A program made the translations under genes and the position numbers. Shown piece after piece: positions 11,520 to 24,155 of a stretch of 64,000 bases of DNA (position 1 is the first letter of the stretch; every line of letters starts with the position of its first letter). The DNA lies in the NCBI GenBank assembly GCA_905160935.1, contig CAJHZI010000369.1:324001-388000 (forward strand), in the 5' to 3' direction. This DNA comes from Enchytraeus crypticus (taxonomy: Eukaryota > Annelida > Clitellata > Enchytraeida > Enchytraeidae). Below the pieces are notes generated by a model. It ran no database searches, was not told where the DNA came from, and saw only the letters and a program-made list of their open reading frames with translations.

Positions 11520-11545
11520 TAATAATACTAATAATAATAAGTACA
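11371..11545. repeat. (AAT)n / (AGT)n compound microsatellite
   Basis: AAT units interrupted by AAC, then about ten AGT units, then AAT again. Follows the LINE fragment and may be its expanded tail. Confidence 0.92.
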
Positions 11546-12724
11546 TTTTTGAAGCGCCTCTCTATGTAAATGCCACAGTAACACTGAATGGACAGTGAAG
11601 GTCAAGTATCCTGGTGGTATAGTGCCACAATTGGTGTAGCGACTAGAACTCTGCAAGTCTGGATTATAAGCTGCCAAATTGGTCTAAACACAGATATCAT
11701 CACCACGTGGCCACAATTCTCATCACTGTCATATCTGCGTCAGTAGCCTCTTACGAACACGCGTACTTGTCGGGTGGTTCAATTCTCAGTTTTCCCGAAC
11801 CTACTCGGGTATGTGTTGGTATAATGTATACTTAGACAGTCAAGAATTATGTGTACTGGTAGGGAACTACTAGGGATTTACTTTATAAACGCAGTTAGCT
11901 GCTTGTCGCTGTAATAATTTCACCAATCCTCTCATTCGCTCCTCCTGCCATGTTCTGAATACTTTGTCAATATGGCTGGGATAGTTAAGTGTACGCTATA
12001 GTAAAAAGGAAAATAACTGTTGCGTATTGTGAACCTGTATTGCTGACGCAGATAGGCATATTTAAAATTTAACAATTGAATAAAGTGTATTTGCCAAATA
12101 TTTGAGTGAATCTAATACAATGAGTTATCCTAGTAGTTCACATAATTCCTTATTGTCACAATATACATTCGGAAAAGATAATACTACGCAGAACTCATTT
12201 TGATGTTTAGCAATGAAAATGACTGTCAGAAACATAATATAAAAAGTAATATCATTATAATATGGCCAAGTTAGAATACAATTATATGATAGCGACCACA
12301 CAACTAAATCGCTCAAAAAGTCAATGAGAGTTCTACATACAATGTTATTCGTAATAGCTGTATGACAACAAAACATATAGATTTCTTCCATGGTAAATAT
12401 TTACCGTTTTTCGTTGAGTATTTAATAACTTATAAAAATTATATTTATAAATTTGATCGAGCAATGCACACCAAAAGACCAGCTTTTACTTTTTATTTCT
12501 TGTATTCACTTATTTTAGATCTTCCAGAAGCATAAACTTTATTTTACTTAGTTTTATGCTTTAAACTGATTTACTGGATATTGGATTAGCATCTTTTTGA
12601 CGCCATTTTGATATTTTTAATTTTAAGCTTGGCTACGGCTAAATAGTACTCGATGTTGTCATTGTAAGTAACATTATATTTGTTGCTTTTGATTTTTTAA
12701 ACTGGAACGTTTTGTGTGCTTGTG
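11546..12724. other. Unannotated stretch
   Basis: No gene supported. The 88-codon minus frame at 12125-12391 shows no recognisable domain. Confidence 0.6.
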
Positions 12725-12853
12725 CCATTTTAAAGGCTAAAGGCTGGACAAGTTTAACACCAGTTACCTGCTCGAATAGCATGGCGGAGAACGCACAGGA
12801 TTTGAACCCTGCGCCTACTGATCCGCATTCGCACAACTAACCACACCGGCGTT
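12725..12853 (-). repeat. tRNA-derived SINE remnant
   Basis: On the minus strand a tRNA-like head reads GCCGGTGTGGTTAGTTG (A-box-like), then 30-odd bases later GGGTTCAAATCCTG (B-box). It continues into CGCCATGCTATTCGAGCAGG. The cloverleaf is not complete, so I call it a SINE head and not a tRNA gene. The 3' limit is uncertain. Confidence 0.55.
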
Positions 12854-13384
12854 ATTTATTATACGATTTTCACTATCTTTGCCCGACTGCAGTTCTGCAG
12901 GTATAAGACAAAATTCGTAAATCTTTAAAAACCCGTGTATTAATATTTGTAGGCCTACTTAACTGACAAATTGAAATTATCACGATTCGTATTATTCAAA
13001 TCCCTAAGTTCGTCATCTAGTATATATCTTTGCACATCCTGATATCTAGTGTTTGCCATATAATATTTTGAATTGTGTGTCCAGATCAGTTTTTTTATAG
13101 CATTACGGCATGTGACGCCAGTCCAAATACGTTTACAAAGTTATTCACATTTGTGAAAATATATTTAATAATTACTTACAAAACAGAAACCAAGAAGGAA
13201 ACTGTGTAGCACATGCGGTATGTCATGTGTGTAACTATAGGAACAAAAAACATATATGAAAGTGACATTACTAGTGTCTTAACGGCAGAATAACAACCAC
13301 AAAGTTCCTCTAAAGATCCAGCACAACAACATAGTTCCTATAGAGTTCCTAACCAGCACAATTACAGAGTTCCAATCCCATCAT
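12854..13384. other. 3' flank of the GPCR gene
   Basis: No separate gene. On the minus strand this lies just downstream of the receptor stop codon and may contain its 3' UTR. An ATTAAA (minus) sits at about 13164-13169 and an AATAAA (minus) near 12855; either could be the polyadenylation signal, unproven. Confidence 0.45.
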
Positions 13385-14120
13385 TTAAGGTGACCGCCTG
13401 GGTTCCAGTGGCCGTAGTTGAGAGGCAGGCACCAAACTCATCTCAATCTCATTGTACATAACTGTCGACTGTGGAACTGCTGTGGCGTTTGGGGCTAGTC
13501 GCCTACAACGTACCGACTGTCTGTGATTTCTATATGACCCCGTCCAACAAGATTCCACCATCTTTCTCACCAATGTTCTGATTTCCGTCATTCTAAACAC
13601 ATAAATAAGAGGATCAGCTAGAAAGTTAAAGTAGAGCAAGAGCACTATGACAGAGTTGACGGCGTAGGTGGAGTATTCACCAAGCATGGGAAGAAGGTTA
13701 ATGGCGCCCAGGGCGAATAGCGGAAATGGCAGTCGACAAATAATGCTGACAGTTAAAAGCGAAGTCACGGTTACAACGGCCGCTCGCTTAATACGGAGGC
13801 TTTGTCTTTCATTCTGCTCGGCCGATATTCGTGGGTTATTCTGATTGCAGACAAATCGACAAGTTTTCTCTATTTTCTTAATACGACGATGAACGAGAAG
13901 ATTGAGAATAACGCTGGTCAACGAAATGGCGGTGAAGAGAACCATCCAGATCTGCATTTCGATGTGAGCTAGACGAAGAATTGAACCGACGCCGTACGGT
14001 TTGTCGGAGGAGCACGTTGCCGCGAGAACTAAGAGAGGTACGATGACTTGAATTGAGGCGATCATCCAAACCAGGCTAATGCAGATGAGGTTGTTCCGTT
14101 TAGTAATCAGTTCTCCGTAT
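13385..14120 (-). CDS. Rhodopsin-like GPCR, coding exon 2 (TM4-TM7 and C-tail)
   Basis: Continues the gene that starts at 31766. The exon begins after a polypyrimidine-rich acceptor ending TGATTTCCAG; its first base completes the split Lys138 codon. Residues 139-382 give TM4 (about 149-171), an extracellular loop with Cys174, TM5 (about 192-214), a basic third cytoplasmic loop, TM6 with CRLP at 266-269 where most family members have CWxP, and TM7 with N303 and DPLIY at 307-311 in place of NPxxY. The C-tail is about 65 residues, with Cys329 and an Arg-rich stretch. The stop TAA is at 13385-13387. Class A receptor features are clear; the ligand is unknown. The nonstandard TM3 and TM6 motifs suggest a lineage-expanded orphan receptor. 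Whether it is expressed cannot be seen. Confidence 0.88.
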
Positions 14121-14209
14121 CTGGAAATCAGAGTAATGAAACAAATGAGAATATTTAAATAAACATATTGCATCTATAGGCCTACTTATAAAATCCTTTC
14201 ATAGGAGGA

Positions 14210-14285
14210 AAAATCGTTTCAATTTTGTCCTAAAAATTCGACATTGGCACATTGATTTTAATCTGTCATAAAATAATTGTTATTC
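14210..14285. repeat. Direct repeat, copy 1 of ~72 bp
   Basis: TTTCAATTTTGTC through ATTCGACATTGGCACATTG to TTTTAATCTGTCATAAAA recurs at 15671-15745 with a few mismatches. It starts 90 bp inside the intron from the exon 2 acceptor. The 1.4 kb between copies holds a SINE, TA arrays and a mariner element. Confidence 0.8.
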
Positions 14286-14317
14286 ATTTCTTATTATATA
14301 AAAAAGCTAAGGTTAGC

Positions 14318-14405
14318 GTCAATGTCAGTGACGGGCGAGCCCAGGATTTGAACTTGTACATACTGATCCGCGGTCGAGTGTCTTACCGACTTCGCCACTG
14401 GCTCC
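14318..14405 (-). repeat. SINE-c, tRNA-derived head
   Basis: Minus strand reads CCAGTGGCGAAGTCGG (A-box-like), then GAGTGTC-type spacing, GATCAGTATGTACAAGTTC and TTCAAATCCTGGGCTC (B-box), then GCCCGTCACTGACATT. A second copy at 46640-46762 shares every block. Promoter boxes imply RNA polymerase III ancestry. Confidence 0.72.
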
Positions 14406-14439
14406 AGCCAATATATGCACACAATACACACACAAAAAT

Positions 14440-14471
14440 ATATATGCACATATATATATATACACACATAT

Positions 14472-14529
<58 letters not shown>
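14440..14529. repeat. (TA)n array left of mariner derivative
   Basis: TA/CA-rich start, then about 28 uninterrupted TA units (14474-14529) reaching the transposon terminus; the last TA is the duplicated target site. Confidence 0.92.
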
Positions 14530-14532
<3 letters not shown>

Positions 14533-15312
14533 TGTGAGTCATAAAAAACATGTGCGCAGTATTTCATCCACAACTTTGACATTTGTGAACCGATTTTGAA
14601 AATTGTTTCAGAATTATAAAGTAGAAGAAAAGTATCAATCTTAAATCTAGTTTTTGTGACAATTCCGGTATATTTTAAACAATAACAGACGATTTTACAA
14701 ACATAGTCTGTCTTTATTTAAATTTTAAAATGGTGTTTACTAAAGCAGATTAAGAGTTCACAAAAACTTGCACCTGTTAAAGGGTTGTGGCTCACATTGG
14801 TTAATTGCCGAATTTCCAACAAAAAACTGGATTCTGGGAGGGCCAGATTGCTTATTAAAGAAATTACACCGAAAAGAAGAAAATAAATAACGTGGACGAG
14901 TTGAAGCAACGCCTGGTGGACGTTTGGCAAGACATGAAGCAATCTGTCATTGATAAAGCAATAGATGAGTGGCGCAAGCGTCTCCGAGCTTGTATTCCAG
15001 CTAAAGGAGGGCACTTTGAGCATAATTAAGCTTTGACAGTTGACAGTAGCAGTATAATACTGCTTGTTTCGTTTTTTGTTAAGCCACGGATTTGTAAACA
15101 TTCTGTAGCGATTGATTTACTTAAACTGAATATTTTCAGTCGCGCATATTTTCAAGCACTGCTTCAACGCAAAAATAATAATTAACAGAGTCACTTAACG
15201 TTATTTTATAGCAAATGTGTTCCTGATTATACCTATGCAAAAATTTAAAAAATCGGTTCACTAATACCAAAGTTATGGGCGAAAGACTGCGCACATGTTT
15301 TTTTTACTCACA

Positions 15313-15315
<3 letters not shown>
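14530..15315 (+). mobile_element. Mariner-type deletion derivative (MITE), copy 1
   Basis: Ends CACTGTGAGTCATAAAAAAC and, inverted, CACTGTGAGTAAAAAAAACA; inverted similarity continues for about 75 bp (ATGTGCGCAGT, then GTGAACCGATTTT). TA flanks both ends. The plus strand keeps only the transposase C-terminus: NNVDELKQRLVDVWQDM, DEWRKRLRACIP and GGHFEH before a stop near 15030. The DDE catalytic region is deleted. The copy at 59428 carries the same deletion, so the family spread as a nonautonomous element. Confidence 0.88.
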
Positions 15316-15394
<79 letters not shown>

Positions 15395-15395
15395 G
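15316..15395. repeat. (TA)n array right of mariner derivative
   Basis: About 38 TA units starting with the target-site TA, followed by degenerate TA sequence to about 15500. Confidence 0.93.
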
Positions 15396-16260
15396 ATACA
15401 TGTATATATATTTATATATATAGACTACATGTATAGTCCTATAGGCCTATATATACAGTATATATATATATATATTATATATATATATATTATATATAGT
15501 GTATAGTATATAGCCCTATATACCAAAACGAAATGTTATAAAAAATTGTTTGTAATATCACTTCGTTATCAATAACACTTGAGTATATATTTTCTCTTTA
15601 AGACTTAAAAAGCTTAAAAAGGATAATAATAAATTGATATACTTATACTTATTTAAGTCTTTAAATACGAGGAAAATCTTTTCAATTTTGTCATAAAATA
15701 TCGACATTTGCACATTGAATTTTAATCTGTCATAAAAATTTGTGAGTAATTTGTTATTTGCCATTTTGTGATAAGATTAGATTATTTTTCGTATTCCATA
15801 GTTCAGAGAAGCAATTCTTAGCAGATTGGTAAACTAAAATGGACTTTACTTGAAAAACAAAATAGGAATATGAGGTCAGACCTGATCTAAGATTGCTTAA
15901 TGGGATATCATGTACATGTAGTTTATGCTATTCAGAAATAACAACATTTTCACTTGCTTAATTATACACGAAGAACGACCTACAATTTTGAGAAAAAACA
16001 TGTCGGTCTCAGATCATTAATATGTTCTGACAACTCTTGTTCAAGATGTCTTCGAGCATCTAAATAAGAGCTTACGCTGTATGAACTTATAAGCAGCTTA
16101 TGAACAGTGCGCGCTCTGAGTCTAATTTCTCCCCGTGACGTCTTTGATTTGTCCTACGGGAAGATAAACCCATCGCATCCTATTGAAAATCGCTCTTCAT
16201 GAATGTATTCTCGAATATCTGTCTCATCTCTTTGCATTGATAAACCTCTGTCTGAGTATA

Positions 16261-16305
<45 letters not shown>

Positions 16306-17252
16306 AACAAACACTTTCGGCGCTACTTATAATCTCACATGTTGGAGTTTATTCCGAAAAGTAGAGCAATTGCTGCACAATTTGTGCACATATTTAGCGT
16401 AGGATTTGAGTGGGGGGAGGCGGGTTGATCAGAACTAGAGATTCTAAAACTATTATATATTAAATGTTTTTCTAGACAAAGTTTTAATCTAACGTCTAAG
16501 TTCTAGTTCTCTCAGCATCCCATTGTGTAAAATCGAATGTATGGTCATGTTTTATGCGTGAGGTAGGCGGAAACTGCGAAGTAACTGTTACAAATGATGG
16601 GCATTGCACCACAACTTCAAATGTTGCCCAACCATGAATAGACAAATTCATAGTCGCACTTTATTTTAAATTTAAAACTAAATTTCTGCAATTAATTTAA
16701 AAATAAAATATATTTAAGCACTTCCGCAGTTCACCAGAAATAAGTTAAATTCTGAATTAAAACTGTGGTCTCTACAGAACATTCTTTAAATGCAATTTTG
16801 TTTCTATCAGTAGTTCATAAAAGAAAATTCTTGTTTTGTTCTAGTTGAGCATATCGACAGTTCGTGAGAAATAAGATAAATTCAGAATAAACGTTTTATG
16901 TTCTACGCTAATTGAAGCTTTGATATTGAATTTAATTATCAGTTACAAAGAAACAGAATAAAATTAAATTGATGCGCCAGTTTAACAACAACAGATCCGG
17001 TTAACGCAAGTAACCTGCATTCACTGGTGTTTCAACCAATGATGCCAATTAAACTGCAACGGCCGTTTAATGCCTGGCTTTTATTCTTCGCTAATGCTAG
17101 CAACATATATTAACCCACAATTTCAACCAATTGTCAAATTAGCGAAGTGCCAATAAATTGAAAAATAGTACAATTCCATCCAAAAGAAGGTTTGAGTCAT
17201 TTTCAAAGAAATTATCAAAACTACAGCAAAACATGTGGACACACACATAGAC

Positions 17253-17255
<3 letters not shown>
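15396..17255. other. Unannotated intron stretch
   Basis: No exon or gene seen. Includes the second copy of the ~72-bp direct repeat (15671-15745) and a (CT)n run at 16267-16302. Confidence 0.65.
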
Positions 17256-17313
<58 letters not shown>

Positions 17314-17460
17314 ATATATAATATATATACATGTATATATATATATATATATATGTATGTATAATGTATATATACGCTTTACATATTTATGCATATATAT
17401 ATATCTTTCAATGTATGTATGTATATATATGTACATGTAGGCCCTACATATATGTGTATA
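17256..17460. repeat. (TA)n and TATACATG-type microsatellite
   Basis: A pure TA run at 17259-17305, then imperfect TATACATG/TATGTATG units. Frames are Tyr/Ile nonsense. Confidence 0.9.
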
Positions 17461-17504
17461 TAAATGTACAGTTATGTAACTTATTTAGGTTTATATCCAG
17501 AGTT

Positions 17505-17569
17505 AATAATATGGCTCAGAAGCCATACCCAAGCTATAGGTTTCATTAAGGTGTGGATAAGGTATAGCC
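17505..17569 (+). repeat. SINE-b (older copy), left half split by insertion
   Basis: GGCTCAGAAGCCATACC, AAGCTATAGG and GTGTGGATAAGGTATAGCC match the internal part of the family. The sequence stops at GGTATAGCC and resumes after the inserted younger copy at 17937, which repeats GGTATAGCC. Confidence 0.75.
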
Positions 17570-17936
17570 CCATGTTGTGCTCGGGTGTGGTTGGACCATT
17601 GCAGAATAGGGCAACCGCAAACAATCTGCCGCGTGTACGTAAAAGGCGACTAAAGCAGGAGCTGAGGATGGCAAGAGGGGACTCACCTCACCATGAAATA
17701 CTTTCCACCAGGATTAAATGGTAATTAATCCACGTAACTGAGGAAGGCAACGGGAAACCACCTCAGAAGCCATATTTTTTTCAAGCTATAGGCTATATAA
17801 GGTATGGATAAGGCATAGACTTGAAGGAATTAACACGTTGATCTAAGGAGTGCTCTTATGGAGCGAGTAAGCAGACTTTGAGTATGAATATGTACCCTGA
17901 ACCTGCCACTTGGCAGTGCACTGAAGAAGAGAAGAA
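17570..17936 (+). mobile_element. SINE-b, full-length copy nested in an older SINE-b
   Basis: About 367 bp and the most complete copy. Head CATGTTGTGCTCGGGTGTGG, then GTACGTAAAAGGCGACTAAA, GGAGCTGAGGATGG, the pair CTGAGG...CCTCAG around GGCAACGGGAAACCA, GGAGTGCTCTTATGGAGCG, and the 3' end CTGCCACTTGGCAGTGCACT plus GAAGAAGAGAAG. Target-site duplication GGTATAGCC (or AAGGTATAGCC) flanks it at 17561-17569 and 17937-17945. No B-box is obvious, so its promoter type is unclear. Confidence 0.82.
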
Positions 17937-18057
17937 GGTATAGCCATTTGTGAAGGAATTAATTAGTTAATCGATGGTGTGATATTTATGGCTCGTGGAA
18001 TACAGCATGTGAGTAGGAATATGTACATTGGACCAAATTTTTGGCAGAGCACTAGAG
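17937..18057 (+). repeat. SINE-b (older copy), right half
   Basis: Continues the element interrupted at 17569: GTGAAGGAATTAATTAGTTA, GTGTGATATTTATGG and a decayed end TTTTTGGCAGAGCACTAGAG. Confidence 0.7.
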
Positions 18058-20298
<2,241 letters not shown>

Positions 20299-20304
20299 TA
20301 TATA

Positions 20305-20384
<80 letters not shown>

Positions 20385-20388
20385 CTGA
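20299..20388. repeat. (TA)n array right of mariner-type element
   Basis: TA target followed by about 35 TA units with rare G interruptions. Confidence 0.93.
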
Positions 20389-20589
20389 ATTTCTCAGTGG
20401 CTCAGTGTGTAAGCGCTTTTCATAATGTCATTAGGTTTTTATGACGGATACTGAGATCCTTGGATCAATAACCGTTAGAGCTGATCGGAGAGTAAAATGT
20501 CGGACATTCACCTTTCATGTTATTCTGTTAAACCTGACGTCTTGAAGAGAAACCCTAAAACCTTCTGACATTGACGTTGAACCAACATT

Positions 20590-20592
<3 letters not shown>
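20388..20592 (+). repeat. SINE-d, tRNA-like head
   Basis: CTCAGTGGCTCAGTGTGTAAGC looks like a tRNA A-box region; the B-box site (GGATCAATAACCG) is decayed. The body GCTGATCGGAGAGTAAAATG and tail CTTGAAGAGAAACCC to TGACATTGACGTTGAACC recur at 47215-47335 and 44955-45010. Ends in a TA array (20593-20626). Confidence 0.62.
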
Positions 20593-20629
<37 letters not shown>

Positions 20630-20700
20630 TATGCAGGAATAAATACAATTATATACTGTATATTTTTATATATAAATATAGATATTTCTATAGTTTTATA

Positions 20701-20741
<41 letters not shown>
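20593..20741. repeat. TA-rich microsatellite blocks
   Basis: Two pure TA runs (about 20594-20626 and 20707-20740) with imperfect TA sequence between. Confidence 0.88.
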
Positions 20742-20742
<1 letters not shown>

Positions 20743-21010
20743 TAGTGCACTGCATACTGGCAGGTTCGTGGTATTTAACGCTTCAACTCCTCTCTATCTT
20801 CCGTTCTCCTCTTCATGTCCATGTACGCGTGGATCGTTAAATCATCTATAACATTTCTTTTGATATATGGGGCCCAACCATTATTCTTGAGGATTCTGCT
20901 TATAACGAGGTGGGACAATATGCCTTCCTCAGCTTTGACTAGCATATGCTGGGCTGGGGCGTCTTTACCTGAAAAAACAATTCTGTTTACCCAACTATAT
21001 GTATACTGTA
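20742..21010 (-). mobile_element. AG-LINE-derived short element (nonautonomous)
   Basis: The minus strand reads GTAAACAGAATTGTTTTTTC, GACGCCCCAGCCCAGCAT, GTCAAAGCTGAGGAAGG, then the AG-LINE C-terminus (IDDLTIHAYMDMKRRTEDRE) and the 3' hairpin CCTGCCAGTATGCAGTGCAC. The same short arrangement is at 44395-44660, with identical block order. Two matching copies suggest a stable short derivative instead of random truncation. Confidence 0.7.
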
Positions 21011-21469
21011 TAGACCTATATAAAAAGTGTATATTCAATTCTACAATATAATTGGTTCCTTTTTCAATCTATTAAAACCACGTCCAAGAAAAGAAGCCGT
21101 TTATTTGCTTTCATTTATTTGTGCACATGACATGCAAGGTTAATAAGTATTTAGATAGGTCTATGGTCAGTATAAATCTCAAGTTTCTTATTATCGTCTT
21201 TTAGTTGGAAGTCTTAATTCATGCATTCAAAATATCAAGTCATCAAAAATCGTTACCATTTTAGAATGTTATGTAAAATTTACATTCAGCTGTACTTAAG
21301 GCATTTCTTCTAAGCAATATTACCGACTGAAAGTATAAGTAGATGATAGCTAATTCTAATTAAATGCTTTTTAATTTATCAATAGTTATAATTGTTAATA
21401 GTATTATATCAGTTCAACGCTGAAGATCAAAATCGCGTTGTCTTGTTTGAAGTTTATCACATTATTACT
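21011..21469. other. Unannotated stretch
   Basis: No gene or repeat recognised. Confidence 0.55.
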
Positions 21470-23650
21470 TTGTTCGTCGCACCGAAAGAGCTCTCAAAGG
21501 ATTGCCTCCATCAGCTAGTCCTGAAATTGTGGAAAGGTTAAGAATACAGAGGAAGAACTATCGCAAGCTCTGTCGTTCGCGCACATGCGCCTACTGGTGT
21601 CATAAGATATCTGAGGAGTCCGGAACACCCAGGAAGATGTGGAAAACCTTAGATCACATCATGGGAAAAGGAGGTTCCGCTGCCTCAGCTCCTATTACTC
21701 GTATTACTGCTCATGACTTCCACAAGTTCTTTGATGACAAAGTCGCTACTGTACAGTACGTGAGAATACATATGATGCTTCACCGCCTACCTTCACCCCT
21801 GCCACTGAAAACTGTCACCTCAATTCCTTTACTGAGTTAACCGCTGCACAGGTTATTGTGGCGACATTGGCCCTACCAAATAAACATTGTACTAGTGATC
21901 CTATACCTACGTGGCTCCTTAGGAACAATATCGGTATTCTAGCACCATTTATTACTCATATGGTCAATCAATCCCTCTCTCACGGAATTGTGCCTCATAC
22001 TTTCAAATCTGCTTATGTCACCCCGTTACTAAAGAAATCCGATATGGATGTAAATTATGTGAAATCTTACCGGCCGATATCTAATCTCAGTGTCATATCA
22101 AAACTAGTGAAGCGCCTGGTGGCAGATCAGCTGCGTACTCACCTCGACAAATTTAAGTTGCTACCCATCACTCAGTCTGCATACAGAGCCAATCATTCCA
22201 CAGAGACATCTGTACTTAAGATCCACTCTGATCTCCTTCGCGCTATTGACTCTGGTGATGTTGGAGTGCTGGTGTTGTTGGATCTCTCAGCCGCCTTTGA
22301 CACTGTCGATCAGTGCGCATTGATTGAGAGATTGGCAGTATCGTGTGGCCTTCATGAGTCAGTGCTGAGTTGGTTCACTTCATATCTTAGTGAACGAACT
22401 CAGCATGTAACATACAATGGACATCAGTCCTAATCTGCAAAAGGTATTGTGTGGAGTTCCTCAGGGTTCAATACTAGGACCTATGCTTTTCACGCTGTGC
22501 ATTGCCGACCTAGCGAACATCATCCAGCGTCACGGGTTCAAGTCACACCTATATGCAGATGATACTCAAGTCTACGGGCTTTGCAAACCTGACGATGCTG
22601 AAATATATCTGTCTCGAGTATCCCTTTTCCTTGGGGATATCTACGACAGGATGTGTTCCAATCGTCTTCAGCTTAATATGTCTAAAAGAGAAATGATGTG
22701 GTTAACTTCTAGTCGTAGACAACATCTGCTCCCTACCTTACCGCTACGAATAGCCGAGCTGAAATACTATCTGTCTCATGTGTTCGTAATCTCGGTATTT
22801 ATCTGGACTGCGATACTATGATGACCTCTCATATTAAGAGAATTGTCTGTACCTGTTTCGGTGTACTCAGGACTCTTCGATGCATACGTCAATCTGTACC
22901 ACGACCAATACTTCAGACATTAGTATCCACCTTAATATTATCACGACTCGACTATGGTAACTCCACTCTCTATGGTTTACCGGATGTCCACTTAAATAGG
23001 TATCAGCCGGTTCTGAATGCAGCAGCGAGACTTATCCATGGCGGTAGAAGAGGAGATCACGTCACGTCTCTGTTAATGCAGCTGCATTGGCTTCGGGTAC
23101 GTGAACGGGTGGCTTTTATAATTGCATGCCTAACGTGGCGGTCACTGCACGGCTGTGGACCAGAATATCTCTCTTCTGACCTTCACTATGCTTCTCAGGG
23201 TCGTCAGAGTCACGGTCTTCGGTCTGATGGTTCGGGTCTACTCATTCGGCCGAGAACACATGCCTCGCTCGGTGATCGAGCCTGGACTTCTGCCGCGGCA
23301 TTCGTTTGGAATGGTTTGACACCTAAAAGTCTTAGACATGAGTCTAACTATTTAGCTTTCCATCTTGGTGTGAAAACATTATTGTGGTCGCATAGTTTTT
23401 CTGCATGAAAGTACTATACAAGAAATATGTATGTTTATTGTAAGTATTTTGTATTATGAAGTCTGGAATGAGTGTTTCTGGATAGCGTAAAGTTCCGCTC
23501 ATATGTAGAAATTTTTACTAGTTTAGATATTAATTTAAATGTAATTGTTATTTAGCTCATGATTACAATTGAACTCTTCCTGTAAAGTAGTCTCGAAGAC
23601 CGAGTTCGGCCATGACACTGCTATATAAGTATTCGTTGTTAATAATTACA
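21470..23650 (+). mobile_element. LINE-D, 5'-truncated APE-type non-LTR element, broken
   Basis: Plus strand, antisense to the receptor. Starts inside the linker before RT and covers the whole RT through the C-terminus, at least three times shifted in frame. After the last stop at 23408 a 3' UTR-like stretch continues to about 23650 (GCTATATAAGTATTCGTTG, then TAATAATTAC). Endonuclease and ORF1 are absent. Confidence 0.82.
21472..23408 (+). pseudogene. LINE-D reverse transcriptase remnant
   Basis: Four overlapping frame segments (21472-21840, 21858-22433, 22417-22821, 22818-23408). In order: RRTERALKGLPPSASPEIV, RKMWKTLDHIMGKGG, VTPLLKKSDMDV, YRPISNLSVISK, SAYRANHSTETSVLK, VLVLLDLSAAFDTVD (catalytic Asp), GVPQGSILGPMLF, HLYADDTQVYG (YADD active site), then the post-RT region with LRCIRQSVPR, LDYGNSTLYGLP, LHWLRVRERVAF and AFVWNGLTPKSLR. 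The motif set is that of jockey/CR1-like RTs. Three frameshifts make it inactive. Confidence 0.87.
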
Positions 23651-23952
23651 TTTTCAAAGGTTAAAACGAACGTGATTTAACATAGTCTTTAATATCCTAT
23701 ATTTTAAACAGGGTTCCGGATGTTGAATTTGTATTAGGCCATACAGTTTGAATCACTTTGTTATTTGACATGACGTTCAATTCCACAGTGCTAATTTTAT
23801 GTTGTCAATACGACAACAGAACTGGAATTGTTGTAGTTGTTGTTGTTGCTGCCGTAGTTGTTGTCATAACTATGCAGAAGATGCTTTAATTTAAACTTCC
23901 TATAAGGGTGCTATGCAATAAATTGCAGCAAGAAATAATACTACTTACAATG
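23651..23952. other. Unannotated stretch with (GTT)n
   Basis: No gene. A short GTT-rich run lies at about 23831-23866. Confidence 0.6.
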
Positions 23953-24155
23953 GTTCTAAGGGGGAAGGTCTATTAAAGGAGGTCATAGAAGGTAGAATGG
24001 AAGGAAAGAGAGGCGGGGACAGGCCGAGATTAGGAATGTTAAATGATTTAAAGACTCGCTCATATCTGGAAATGAAGAGGAAGGTGGAAGACAGAGAAAA
24101 GTGGAGGCGTTATATATCATGGACCTGCCAGTAGGCAGTGCACTAAGAGAGAGAG
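23953..24155 (+). mobile_element. AG-LINE 3' end
   Basis: Last ~60 codons of the AG-LINE polyprotein (LLKEVIEGRMEGKRGG, MLNDLKTRSYLEMKRK, EKWRRYISWTCQ) then CTGCCAGTAGGCAGTGCACT and AAG(AG)n. Strongly 5'-truncated. Confidence 0.85.

Noticed and set aside
14318-14405. tRNA gene
   Set aside because: A- and B-box-like sequences are present, but the acceptor stem does not close and related copies exist as SINEs.
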